DNA from: Microbacterium sp. APC 3901
GTDB lineage: Bacteria > Actinomycetota > Actinomycetes > Actinomycetales > Microbacteriaceae
Length of the DNA stretch: 64,000 nt
NCBI RefSeq assembly: GCF_030407765.1
Contig: NZ_JASDCU010000012.1
Span: forward strand, 86,007 to 150,006
Direction of reading: 5' to 3'
This document shows positions 33,425 through 40,147 of the stretch, piece after piece (the stretch's first letter is position 1; every line of letters starts with the position of its first letter). Below the pieces are notes generated by a model. It saw nothing but the letters and a program-made list of their open reading frames with translations, had not been told where the DNA came from and made no database searches. The position numbers were made by a program, and so were the translations under genes.

Positions 33425-34240
33425 TCAGCGGTCGCAGGTCTCGAACACGTACCCGTCGTCTTCCGGCGTAACGAGGTCGCGATCTCGCAGCACCATCGAC
33501 CCCGGCGCGTCGTCGTCGGCGCACATCTCGGCGAACGGCCGAGGCAGCTCATCGGAGTACTCGATGTCGATCACGGCGTCGCCGTAGACAGCGGTGAAGG
33601 CTCCGCACTCCTGATAGACGGAGCACTCCTCGACCACGGCGAAGTCGAACCCGGCGCGTTCGCGCAGCAGGCGTGCATCCTCGGCGGCGTTCTTCTGCCC
33701 GGCGGCGAGCCCTGAGCCGTGCGCGATGTCGACGAGCAGCGCCGCGAGGGCGAGGTTGTCATCGAGGGTGAGCGCGCCGTCAGAGCGGGTGTGCGAGTCG
33801 AGGTTGTCGAACTCCACCGCCTCGAATCCCGACTCGGCGCACCCCTCGATCCACGGGCCGACGATCTCGGCGATGCGCTGGCGGCGGTCGTCGGTCGAGG
33901 TGTCGAGCAGAGCCTCGTCGGGCCAGTCGGGGTCGAACACGGGCTCGCCGTCGTTCTGCAGCACGAGGTCATCGGGCCAGGTGTCGAGTTCGCCCGGCTG
34001 GGTCTGGAACCCGTTCACGTAGCAGATCGAGTACAGCCCCTCTGCGGGGTCATCCGAGCGGTCCCGACCCACGATGCCGACACCATCGGCGGGTGCATAT
34101 GCCCCGCCGAGCTGGTAGTCGGGTGTCGCTCCCGCCGGTGGAGTCATGAAAGGCGCAGGCGGGTCGGAGATGGTCGTGACGCACCCCGAGAGAGCGAGGA
34201 TCAGTGCGGTGGCGGTGAGGACCGCGGCTCCGCGCCTCAG
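33425..34240 (-). CDS. GH114-like (endo-alpha-1,4-polygalactosaminidase family) lipoprotein with probable CTG start
   Basis: 271 residues if started at CTG 34238-34240. No ATG, GTG or TTG is suitably placed; CTGA overlaps the upstream TGA exactly as ATGA/GTGA do elsewhere here, and GGAG lies about 7 bp upstream. This start yields a signal peptide RRGAAVLTATALILALSGC with lipobox. The mature protein has DYQLGGAYAPADGVGIVGRD, YSICYVNGFQTQPGE, ESGFEAVEFDNLDSHTR (catalytic Asp region) and GLAAGQKNAAEDARLL, the GH114/TM1410-like barrel. Likely hydrolyses a galactosaminoglycan-like polymer outside the cell; specificity is family inference. Confidence 0.72.
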   Translation of the reverse strand: MRRGAAVLTATALILALSGCVTTISDPPAPFMTPPAGATPDYQLGGAYAPADGVGIVGRDRSDDPAEGLYSICYVNGFQTQPGELDTWPDDLVLQNDGEPVFDPDWPDEALLDTSTDDRRQRIAEIVGPWIEGCAESGFEAVEFDNLDSHTRSDGALTLDDNLALAALLVDIAHGSGLAAGQKNAAEDARLLRERAGFDFAVVEECSVYQECGAFTAVYGDAVIDIEYSDELPRPFAEMCADDDAPGSMVLRDRDLVTPEDDGYVFETCDR

Positions 34241-34932
34241 CTGCCGTCTCCGTACAGCGCGGCGATCTCTTTCGAACCCATACCTCGATCGTACGTGCCG
34301 TGCTGGGGCCAGCCGGCCGGGGAGTCCTCCCACTCCTCCTGACGGCCGTAGGGGAGCAGGTCGACGAGACCCTGCAGCTGACTCATGCGCTCGGTGCCTC
34401 GTCCGTTCGTGTGCCAGGTGCGATACACGGTGTCGCCGTCTCGCAGCAACACGTTCACACCGAAGCCCTCGTTCGGACCCGCATCCATGTCGGAGCCGAA
34501 CGTGCTGTCGGCGCTCGAATACCACGTCATGCGGTTGCCCACCCTGTCGCGGTAGGCCAGTGCCTCGTCGATCGGCCCGTTCGTCACGATCACGAAGCGG
34601 GCGTCGTAGTACCGCTCGAGAAAGTCGAGCCGCGTAAACTGCGAGGTGAAGCCGGTGCAGCCGGGGCACTGCCACTCATTGCCGTCGGTCCACATGTGGT
34701 TGTAGACGATGAGCTGTCGATGCTCGCCGAAGATCTCCGACAGCGCGACCGGACCGTCGGCCCCGACGAGCGTGTAGTCGGGCAGCTCGACCATCGGCAG
34801 CCGCCGTCGTTGCGCCGCGATGGCATCGAGCTCTCGCGTCGCGGCCTTCTCGCGCACGCGCAGTGCGTCGAGCTCGCTGCGCCACGTGTCGGCGTCGATG
34901 ACGGGCGGAAGGGGCGTCTGGGTCGTGCTCAC
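34237..34932 (-). CDS. DUF899 thioredoxin-like family protein
   Basis: 231 residues from GTG 34930-34932. AREKAATRELDAIAAQRRRLPMV-type N terminus, then YTLVGADGPVALSEIFGEHRQLIVYNHMW and WQCPGCTGFTSQFTRLDFLERYYDARFVIVTNGP: the thioredoxin-like DUF899 domain with a CPGC pair in the CxxC position. FGVNVLLRDGDTVYRTWHTNGRGTE is also family-typical. Cytoplasmic; may act as a thiol oxidoreductase, unproven in this family. The stop overlaps the CTG start of the lipoprotein gene. Confidence 0.88.
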   Translation of the reverse strand: MSTTQTPLPPVIDADTWRSELDALRVREKAATRELDAIAAQRRRLPMVELPDYTLVGADGPVALSEIFGEHRQLIVYNHMWTDGNEWQCPGCTGFTSQFTRLDFLERYYDARFVIVTNGPIDEALAYRDRVGNRMTWYSSADSTFGSDMDAGPNEGFGVNVLLRDGDTVYRTWHTNGRGTERMSQLQGLVDLLPYGRQEEWEDSPAGWPQHGTYDRGMGSKEIAALYGDGS

Positions 34933-34993
34933 GGTGGACCTCCGGATGCTCGGGAAGACGGTGCACCCAGTGTGCGCCCGCCCACCGACGTCG

Positions 34994-36400
34994 TCAACCG
35001 ATCGGAGAGGGGGTTCCGTCGGCGACCGGCGTCTCGACCTCTTCGGCCGGATTCCGGCGGATGCCGATCCACGACACGACCCCGCCGAGCACGAGCAGCG
35101 CCGCCGTGACCCAGGCCGCGTTGTGGAAGCCCGCGAGGTCGAGAGTGCCGCCGATGATGGTCGACAGCATCGCGACGACGAGCAGTCCGGCGACGCGCGA
35201 GACCGCGTTGTTCACGGCAGAGGCGATGCCCGAGCGGGACTCGTCGATGGCGCCGAGGATCGCCGAGGTCAGGGGAGCCACGGTGAGGGAGAGCCCCAGA
35301 CCCAGCACGATCATGGCAGGGAGCACCTGCCACCAGTAGTCGAAGTCCTCGCTGACGACGAGCAGCATGAGCGCGCCCACGGCCATGATGAGCGGTCCGA
35401 CGGTCATGAAGATGCGCGGCCCGAATCGACCGGCCCACGAACCCGCACGCGAGCTGAGCAGGATCATCAGGATCGTCATCGGCAGGCTCGCGAGTCCTGC
35501 CGCTGTGGCGCTCAGACCGGCTCCCTGCTGCAGGTACACGCCCACGACGAAGCCGTTCAGCGACAGTGCGGCGTAGACGAAGAGCGTCGCGAGGTTGCCC
35601 CACGCGAAGTCGCGCACGCGGAACAGCGACAGAGGCATCAGGGGAGAGGACGACCGCTGCTGCCGCACGAGGAACCACGCGAACAGGGCTGCGCCGATGA
35701 CTCCGGGCATCCAGATCGCGGGAGACTGCCATCCGAGGTTGGGCTGCTCGATCAGCGCGAACACGACAGCGCCGAGACCGATCGCGCACAGGGCTCCGCT
35801 GAGCCAGTCGACCCGCACGCCGCTCGGGTGCTCCTGCAGCTTCAGACGGGAGAGCAGTACGAGGGTGACGGCGATCGGCACGACATTGATCAGGAAGACG
35901 AATCGCCAAGACAGGAAGTCGACGAAGAGCCCGCCGAGCAGCGGGCCGACGAGCTGCGCGGCGGTGGTGAACGCCGTCCAGATGCCGATCGCCCGCGACT
36001 GCACGTCGGCGCGCATGGTCGCCGTGATCAGCGCGAGCGAGCTTGGAACGAGCAGCGCACCGGCCGCTCCCTGCGCCGCTCGGGCGATGATCAGGATGAG
36101 GGGGTCGGGTGCCGCGGCGACCGCCACCGAGGCCACGCCGAAGGCGATCAGGCCGATGCGCATCACGAGCACCCGGCCGTACGCGTCCGACAGCGAACCT
36201 GCGAGCAGGATCAGCGCGCTGAGGGTGATGAGGTACGCGTCGACCACCCACTGCTGCGTGGTGATTCCGCCACCGAGTTCATCGCTGATCGCAGGAAGCG
36301 CGACCGTCACGACGGTGCCGTCGAGGAAGGTCACGAAGGATGCGAGGACGGCGACGGAGATCACGAGCCGCTGCAGCGGCGCGAAGCGAGAGGATGCCAC
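34994..36400 (-). CDS. MFS transporter, DHA2 family (14-TMS)
   Basis: 468 residues from GTG 36398-36400, with about 14 helices. FVTFLDGTVVTVALPAISDELGGG, GSLSDAYGRVLVMRIG (motif A), ARAAQGAAGALLVPSSLALI and AAQLVGPLLGGLFVDFLSWRFVFLINV (motif C) are diagnostic of EmrB/QacA-type drug:H+ antiporters. Unlike the exporter at 15864 it has no dedicated regulator adjacent. Cytoplasmic membrane. Substrate unknown. Confidence 0.9.
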   Translation of the reverse strand: MASSRFAPLQRLVISVAVLASFVTFLDGTVVTVALPAISDELGGGITTQQWVVDAYLITLSALILLAGSLSDAYGRVLVMRIGLIAFGVASVAVAAAPDPLILIIARAAQGAAGALLVPSSLALITATMRADVQSRAIGIWTAFTTAAQLVGPLLGGLFVDFLSWRFVFLINVVPIAVTLVLLSRLKLQEHPSGVRVDWLSGALCAIGLGAVVFALIEQPNLGWQSPAIWMPGVIGAALFAWFLVRQQRSSSPLMPLSLFRVRDFAWGNLATLFVYAALSLNGFVVGVYLQQGAGLSATAAGLASLPMTILMILLSSRAGSWAGRFGPRIFMTVGPLIMAVGALMLLVVSEDFDYWWQVLPAMIVLGLGLSLTVAPLTSAILGAIDESRSGIASAVNNAVSRVAGLLVVAMLSTIIGGTLDLAGFHNAAWVTAALLVLGGVVSWIGIRRNPAEEVETPVADGTPSPIG

Positions 36401-36438
36401 AGGCTGACACTACTGCCGCCGGGGCGCATGAGGGGCGG

Positions 36439-37509
36439 TCAGGTGGTCGCCGTGCTCGCGCGATACAGCTCGCGCAGACCCGCCGTGCCGCGCTCGGCAT
36501 ACGCCCTGCGCTGTCGCTCGGCACCCGTCCCGTCGGTGCGGATGCGTGCGATGCCCTCGCTGACGAAGTCCTCGTCGCCCAGGCGAGCGAGCGTCGGACG
36601 CAGCCTGTCGAGCAGATCCGACAGGATGATCCAGAACGGTGCGATCCCACCGCTCGCCGGATCGACGAGGCGCGCCTGGGTTCCGTACCTCGCCGCCGTC
36701 CACAGCGAGGCATCGACCACGTCGACGCCGATGTCGGGTACGTCACCGATCTCGTCGCTCAGCATCAGCGCGCGGGTGAGCGCCACGGCGAGCAGCGTGT
36801 CGTCGACCGTCAGCTGCGCGTCGAAGACCCGCACCTCGACCGTGGGGAATCGTTCCGAGACACGGATCGCCCATGACAGCGAACCGGCGTCGGCGATCGC
36901 CGTCATCGCGACGAGCTGATCGACATGGGCGCGATAGTCGTCGAGGTCGCGGAAGTGCGGCGGGCTCCACGACGACGGGAGTCGCCGGATCAGGATGCTG
37001 CGCCAGCTGGCGAATCCCGAATCCCTGCCGTGCGTGAAAGGCGCGTTGCCGGTGAGGGCCAGCAGTGCGGGGAGCCACGGCCGCACCCGGTTGAGCACGC
37101 GGACGCGCTCTTCGTCGTCCACCACCTCGACATGGACATGCAGTCCGTTGACCTCGTGCTCGCGGGTGATCTCGACCAGCTGGGCAGCGACCGCGTCGTA
37201 GTGCGGTGAGGAGACCACCGTGAAGCGGCTCGGCGAGATGAACGGAGTGCCTGTCGAGGCCATGATCGCTCCCTGATCCGCGGCGTACGTGCCGATCAGG
37301 CTGCGCGTGCGGCGCAGTTGCGCCTCTGCATCCGCCCTGGTGGTCGAGGGCGACGTCGCCGACTCGAGCTGACAGGTGAGGTATTCGGGGGTGAGGCCCG
37401 CGGCGGCATCCTCGGGGATGCGCTCGCGCGTCTCGGGTGTCATGGCCGACGGAACGAGCGTCTGCTCGTCGAGCAGGACGAACTCCTCCTCGACGCCGAA
37501 CCGGGCCAT
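36439..37509 (-). CDS. Carboxylate-amine ligase, YbdK/GCS2 type (weak glutamate-cysteine ligase)
   Basis: 356 residues. ARFGVEEEFVLLDEQTL at the N terminus and HVHVEV (about 124-129) with FASWRSILIRRLP are the GCS2 signatures; PEYLTCQLESATSP is the substrate-binding region. The family catalyses ATP-dependent gamma-glutamyl ligation, often only weakly with cysteine. Actinobacteria make mycothiol rather than glutathione, so the true substrate here is uncertain. It ends 38 bp before the MFS gene and follows the DUF7218 gene by 11 bp. Confidence 0.88.
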   Translation of the reverse strand: MARFGVEEEFVLLDEQTLVPSAMTPETRERIPEDAAAGLTPEYLTCQLESATSPSTTRADAEAQLRRTRSLIGTYAADQGAIMASTGTPFISPSRFTVVSSPHYDAVAAQLVEITREHEVNGLHVHVEVVDDEERVRVLNRVRPWLPALLALTGNAPFTHGRDSGFASWRSILIRRLPSSWSPPHFRDLDDYRAHVDQLVAMTAIADAGSLSWAIRVSERFPTVEVRVFDAQLTVDDTLLAVALTRALMLSDEIGDVPDIGVDVVDASLWTAARYGTQARLVDPASGGIAPFWIILSDLLDRLRPTLARLGDEDFVSEGIARIRTDGTGAERQRRAYAERGTAGLRELYRASTATT

Positions 37510-37520
37510 CTACGCGGGCC

Positions 37521-37787
37521 CTAGTGATCGCGCAGAGCCGAGATGAGCTCGGCCTTGCGCTTGCGGCTGTAACCGGTGAGGCCGATCTCCTTGGCGCGAG
37601 CGCGCAGTTCGTCCACGGTCCAGTCCTCATAGTCGCCGTGCTCGCCGCCTCGGCGCCCCACGGCGCTGCGCCCGTCGCGGGCGGCGGCGTTCGAGATCCG
37701 GGCGGCTTTCTCCTTCGAGGCGCCGTCGTCGCGGAGCTCTTCGTACAGCTCCGGATCCTTCAGCGAACTGTTCCTGCGTCCTGGCAT
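37521..37787 (-). CDS. DUF7218/Rho-N domain small protein
   Basis: 88 residues from ATG 37785-37787 after GGAGGAATC. First half NSSLKDPELYEELRDDGASKEKAARISNAAA is the DUF7218 motif (cf. KDPELYE-x-LR-x-G-x-SKEKAARI); second half YEDWTVDELRARAKEIGLTGYSRKRKAELISALR is a Rho-termination-factor N-terminal helix-extension-helix, a nucleic-acid binding motif similar to SAP. Likely a small DNA- or RNA-associated protein. It shares its upstream region with the divergent gene at 37911. Confidence 0.88.
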   Translation of the reverse strand: MPGRRNSSLKDPELYEELRDDGASKEKAARISNAAARDGRSAVGRRGGEHGDYEDWTVDELRARAKEIGLTGYSRKRKAELISALRDH

Positions 37788-37910
37788 GTCGATTCCTCCA
37801 TCGCACGGCGGGAAGCTCCGAGTCAAGCCCCTCAGGCGCTCGGGGCCGCGGGCCTAAGTTTGTTCACCGTAGACGGGTGCCTCCCCCGCGCCCGCAAGAA
37901 GGGAAAACCG

Positions 37911-38075
37911 ATGAACATCCTGCTGATCATCATCATCGTGGTCGCCATCATTCTGGCCATCACCGGCGGGCTCGTGCAGTCCCTGCAGTTCCTCCTGTGG
38001 GTCGGCCTGGTGCTGCTGGCCATCGCGGTCATCGCCTGGTTGATCCGAGCGATCTCCGGCAACCGCACCCGCTGA
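37911..38075 (+). CDS. 54-residue hydrophobic membrane peptide
   Basis: Two adjoining transmembrane helices (about 3-20 and 25-46) and a basic C terminus (RAISGNRTR). AGAAGGGA precedes the ATG by 8 bp and a strong hairpin (38084-38109) ends the gene, so it is a real small transcription unit. No function known; small Microbacterium genes like this are often annotated as hydrophobic hypothetical proteins. Confidence 0.7.
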   Translation: MNILLIIIIVVAIILAITGGLVQSLQFLLWVGLVLLAIAVIAWLIRAISGNRTR

Positions 38076-38083
38076 TCCACGCC

Positions 38084-38109
38084 GTGAGGCCCGCTTCGGC
38101 GGGCCTCAC
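38084..38109 (+). terminator. TTCG-tetraloop terminator hairpin
   Basis: Perfect 11-bp stem GTGAGGCCCGC / GCGGGCCTCAC closed by a TTCG loop, 8 bp after the stop of the small membrane peptide. It also lies before the convergent CsbD stop and can serve both. Confidence 0.8.
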
Positions 38110-38121
38110 TGTCGTTGAGGA

Positions 38122-38325
38122 TCAGTCTCTGCTGTCGCGCAGGTTGTCGCCGACGTTCTTGGCGGCGTCCTTCACGTTCTCGCCGGCCTGCTTGGCGGAG
38201 GCCTTCGCCTGATCGCCGCGGCCTTCGGCCTCGAGCTTCTCGTTGTCGGTCGCCTTTCCGACGCCTTCCTTGATCTTCCCGCCGGCCTTCTCGGCTGCGT
38301 TCTTGATGTCGTCTGCTCCGCTCAT
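38122..38325 (-). CDS. CsbD-family stress protein
   Basis: 67 residues of charged, Ala/Lys-rich amphipathic helix: ADDIKNAAEKAGGKIKEGVGKATDNEKLEAEGRGDQAKA. This is the CsbD signature (AE-K-GKIKE-GK-TDNEKLEAEG). Homologues are general-stress proteins under SigB in Bacillus. Cytoplasmic and probably largely disordered; GAAAGGAATCGCGCC precedes the ATG. Function not well defined. Confidence 0.9.
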   Translation of the reverse strand: MSGADDIKNAAEKAGGKIKEGVGKATDNEKLEAEGRGDQAKASAKQAGENVKDAAKNVGDNLRDSRD

Positions 38326-38528
38326 GGCGCGATTCCTTTCATCATTCGATCAATGGATCCCCACCGTCGCACGGGGCGAGAATCCTGCACACGGGATTGA
38401 CAACAGAGAGCACTCGTGACAGCACCGGCGGCCATCGACGCGGACGCCGCAGACGACTAGCCTGGCCCCAGGCGGGTGGTCCTGCCCGCTCTCACCTCGA
38501 CTGCGGTCGACGAAGGAAGCGGTGGAAC

Positions 38529-38930
38529 ATGGACTCGATGATGATGGGCGCCATGCGCTCGAACATGATGTCGATGCCAGACATGGCGACGATGGACATG
38601 TCTGTCCTGCAGGCGTGCATGGACGCGTGTTCGGCATGCGAGCAGGCGTGCACGGTGTGCTCGACTCAGATGATGGACTGCTCGCCGGCGTGTATGAACT
38701 GCGCCGACATGTGCAACACGATGATGCGGTCGATGATGCGGATGCAGGGCATCACCCCCGCGTCGATGATGGCCATGCTCGACGCCTGCATCGTCATGTG
38801 CCAGACGTGCATGGACGAGTGCATGCAGCACGCCGACCACAGCGAGGTCTGCAAGATGTGCGCTCAGGCCTGCAAGGACTGCATGGACGCGTGCATGGCG
38901 GTCAAGGACATGATGATGGCGACCGCCTGA
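38529..38930 (+). CDS. Cys- and Met-rich four-helix-bundle copper-binding protein (DUF326/Csp-like)
   Basis: 133 residues with about 18 Cys and 33 Met. The Cys are arranged along helices as C-x3-C-x2-C-x3-C repeats (ACMDACSACEQACTVC; MCQTCMDECMQH; VCKMCAQACKDCMDAC), the pattern of Csp copper-storage proteins that bind many Cu(I) ions within a bundle. No signal peptide, so a cytosolic Csp3-like store. The N-terminal 25 residues and the helix-II/III region are extremely rich in Met. GAAGGAAGC precedes the ATG at 38529. No copper exporter or CsoR gene is adjacent. Confidence 0.85.
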   Translation: MDSMMMGAMRSNMMSMPDMATMDMSVLQACMDACSACEQACTVCSTQMMDCSPACMNCADMCNTMMRSMMRMQGITPASMMAMLDACIVMCQTCMDECMQHADHSEVCKMCAQACKDCMDACMAVKDMMMATA

Positions 38931-38994
38931 GCGGTCCCCGCATCGTCCTCGGTCGTTGAGCGAAGACGGCGAAGCCGCCCGAGACGAAACGCGC

Positions 38995-39342
38995 TCAGCC
39001 GACTGCGACGTTGAACTGCGTGCGGCCGACGGCCAGCACGCCGTAGCGCACGTGCAGCGCGATCGGCGTGCCCACAGGAGCCTCGAGCGCCGCACCCGAG
39101 GCGTTCCACAGAGCGTGTGACGTTCCCTCGAGCGTGCGCACGAGCAGATCGCCTGTGCGGGGGTCGGAGTGCTCGACGATCGCGTCGGCCCACTCGGCGG
39201 ACGTCGCCGAGGCGATGCGCGCCTGGATCAGGTGCAGCGCGTGACCCGACGCGAACGAGGAGCAGGCGAATCCGTGCCGGCACATGCACGCAGAACGCTC
39301 ACGCACCGAGAGGGGCGAAAGGTGGTTCAGCGGCGTGGACAC
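38995..39342 (-). CDS. Small cysteine-containing protein of unknown function
   Basis: 115 residues from GTG 39340-39342, preceded by AAGGAGA at ideal spacing. N-terminal SACMCRHGFACSSFASGHALHL contains C-x-C-x5-C plus two His, a possible metal site; the remainder (LLVRTLEGTSHALWNASGAAL, IALHVRYGVLAVGRTQFNVAV) looks like a small beta barrel. No family recognised. Divergent from the FBP zinc-finger gene. Confidence 0.7.
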   Translation of the reverse strand: MSTPLNHLSPLSVRERSACMCRHGFACSSFASGHALHLIQARIASATSAEWADAIVEHSDPRTGDLLVRTLEGTSHALWNASGAALEAPVGTPIALHVRYGVLAVGRTQFNVAVG

Positions 39343-39657
39343 GGTGGTCTCCTTCGTGAGCGGACGTTCCGGCAAGAGTAGGTCGGCCCCGCGAGAGAGG
39401 GGAACCCGCGCCGACACGGTGTGAAACAAACGGGGGTAGACTCGCCGGGTGCTGTTGTCGAAGAGTGCTCTCCGGATCCCGGATAGAGCGCAGTGGGGAG
39501 CCGTGGGCGCGTACAGCGCCACGGACAGAGTCTGACGATCGGCCGGAGGCGGAACATCCCGTCCCCGGAGCCGCGTCGTACCCGGCATCCACTCGGATGC
39601 CTTCTCTCACTCTCTTCCTCTGCCGCCGTCCGCGGCTCACACGAAAACACCTCTCTC
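39343..39657. other. 315-bp non-coding region between divergent genes
   Basis: No convincing reading frame on either strand. It must hold promoters for the GTG gene at 39342 (minus) and the FBP gene at 39658 (plus). The last 60 bases are pyrimidine rich, giving the FBP gene an unusual leader without a Shine-Dalgarno sequence. I found no clean promoter pair or RNA family here. Confidence 0.5.
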
Positions 39658-40143
39658 ATGCGTCCCATCGACGAGCGCACCCTGCGCGCCTCCTTCATCA
39701 ACGCCTCCCGCAAGGAGGTCTCGGACCTCACGCTGCCCGCCGGCTTCGCCGATCTCGACTTCGAGAAACTCGACTACCTCGGCTGGGTCGACCCCAAGCT
39801 GCCTCGCCGCTCGTACGTCGTCGCCTGGGTCGATGACGTCGTCACCGGAGTGTTCCTTCAGCGCGCCGAGCAGCGCGTGATCTCGCGAGCCCAGTGCTCG
39901 TGGTGCGAGGACGTCACCCTGCGCCACGACGTGCAGCTCTACGTCGCCCGCAAGGCCGGCCCGGCGGGCCGCAAGGGCGACAGCATCGGCAACCTCGTCT
40001 GCGCGGAGTTCGGATGCTCGCAGAACGTGCGGATGCTGCCGCCACTGGCCTACGACGGCTATGACCGCGAGCTCGCGCGCGAGATGCGCATCGTCAAGCT
40101 GCAGGAGCACGTGAGTGCTTTCATCGCCGCCGTGAAGGGCTGA
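39658..40143 (+). CDS. FBP-domain treble-clef zinc-finger protein
   Basis: 161 residues. RASFINASRKEVSDLTLPAGFADLDFEKLDYLGWVDPKLPRRSYVVAWVDD followed by ISRAQCSWCEDVTLRHDVQLYVARKAG and NLVCAEFGCSQNVR: the two CxxC-like knuckles (C-SW-C and C-AEFG-C) form the treble clef of the FBP domain, related to the C-terminal domain of fibronectin/EF-G-binding (FusB-type) proteins that rescue ribosomes from fusidic acid. Cytoplasmic. No strong ribosome-binding site precedes the ATG. It ends 4 bp before the convergent GH3 gene. Confidence 0.87.
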   Translation: MRPIDERTLRASFINASRKEVSDLTLPAGFADLDFEKLDYLGWVDPKLPRRSYVVAWVDDVVTGVFLQRAEQRVISRAQCSWCEDVTLRHDVQLYVARKAGPAGRKGDSIGNLVCAEFGCSQNVRMLPPLAYDGYDRELAREMRIVKLQEHVSAFIAAVKG

Positions 40144-40147
40144 CGGC

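Noticed and set aside
39545..39600. ECF-sigma-like GGAAC...CGTC promoter before the FBP gene
   Set aside because: The spacer is 18 bp rather than 16-17 and the sequence is GC-rich by default, so chance occurrence is likely.
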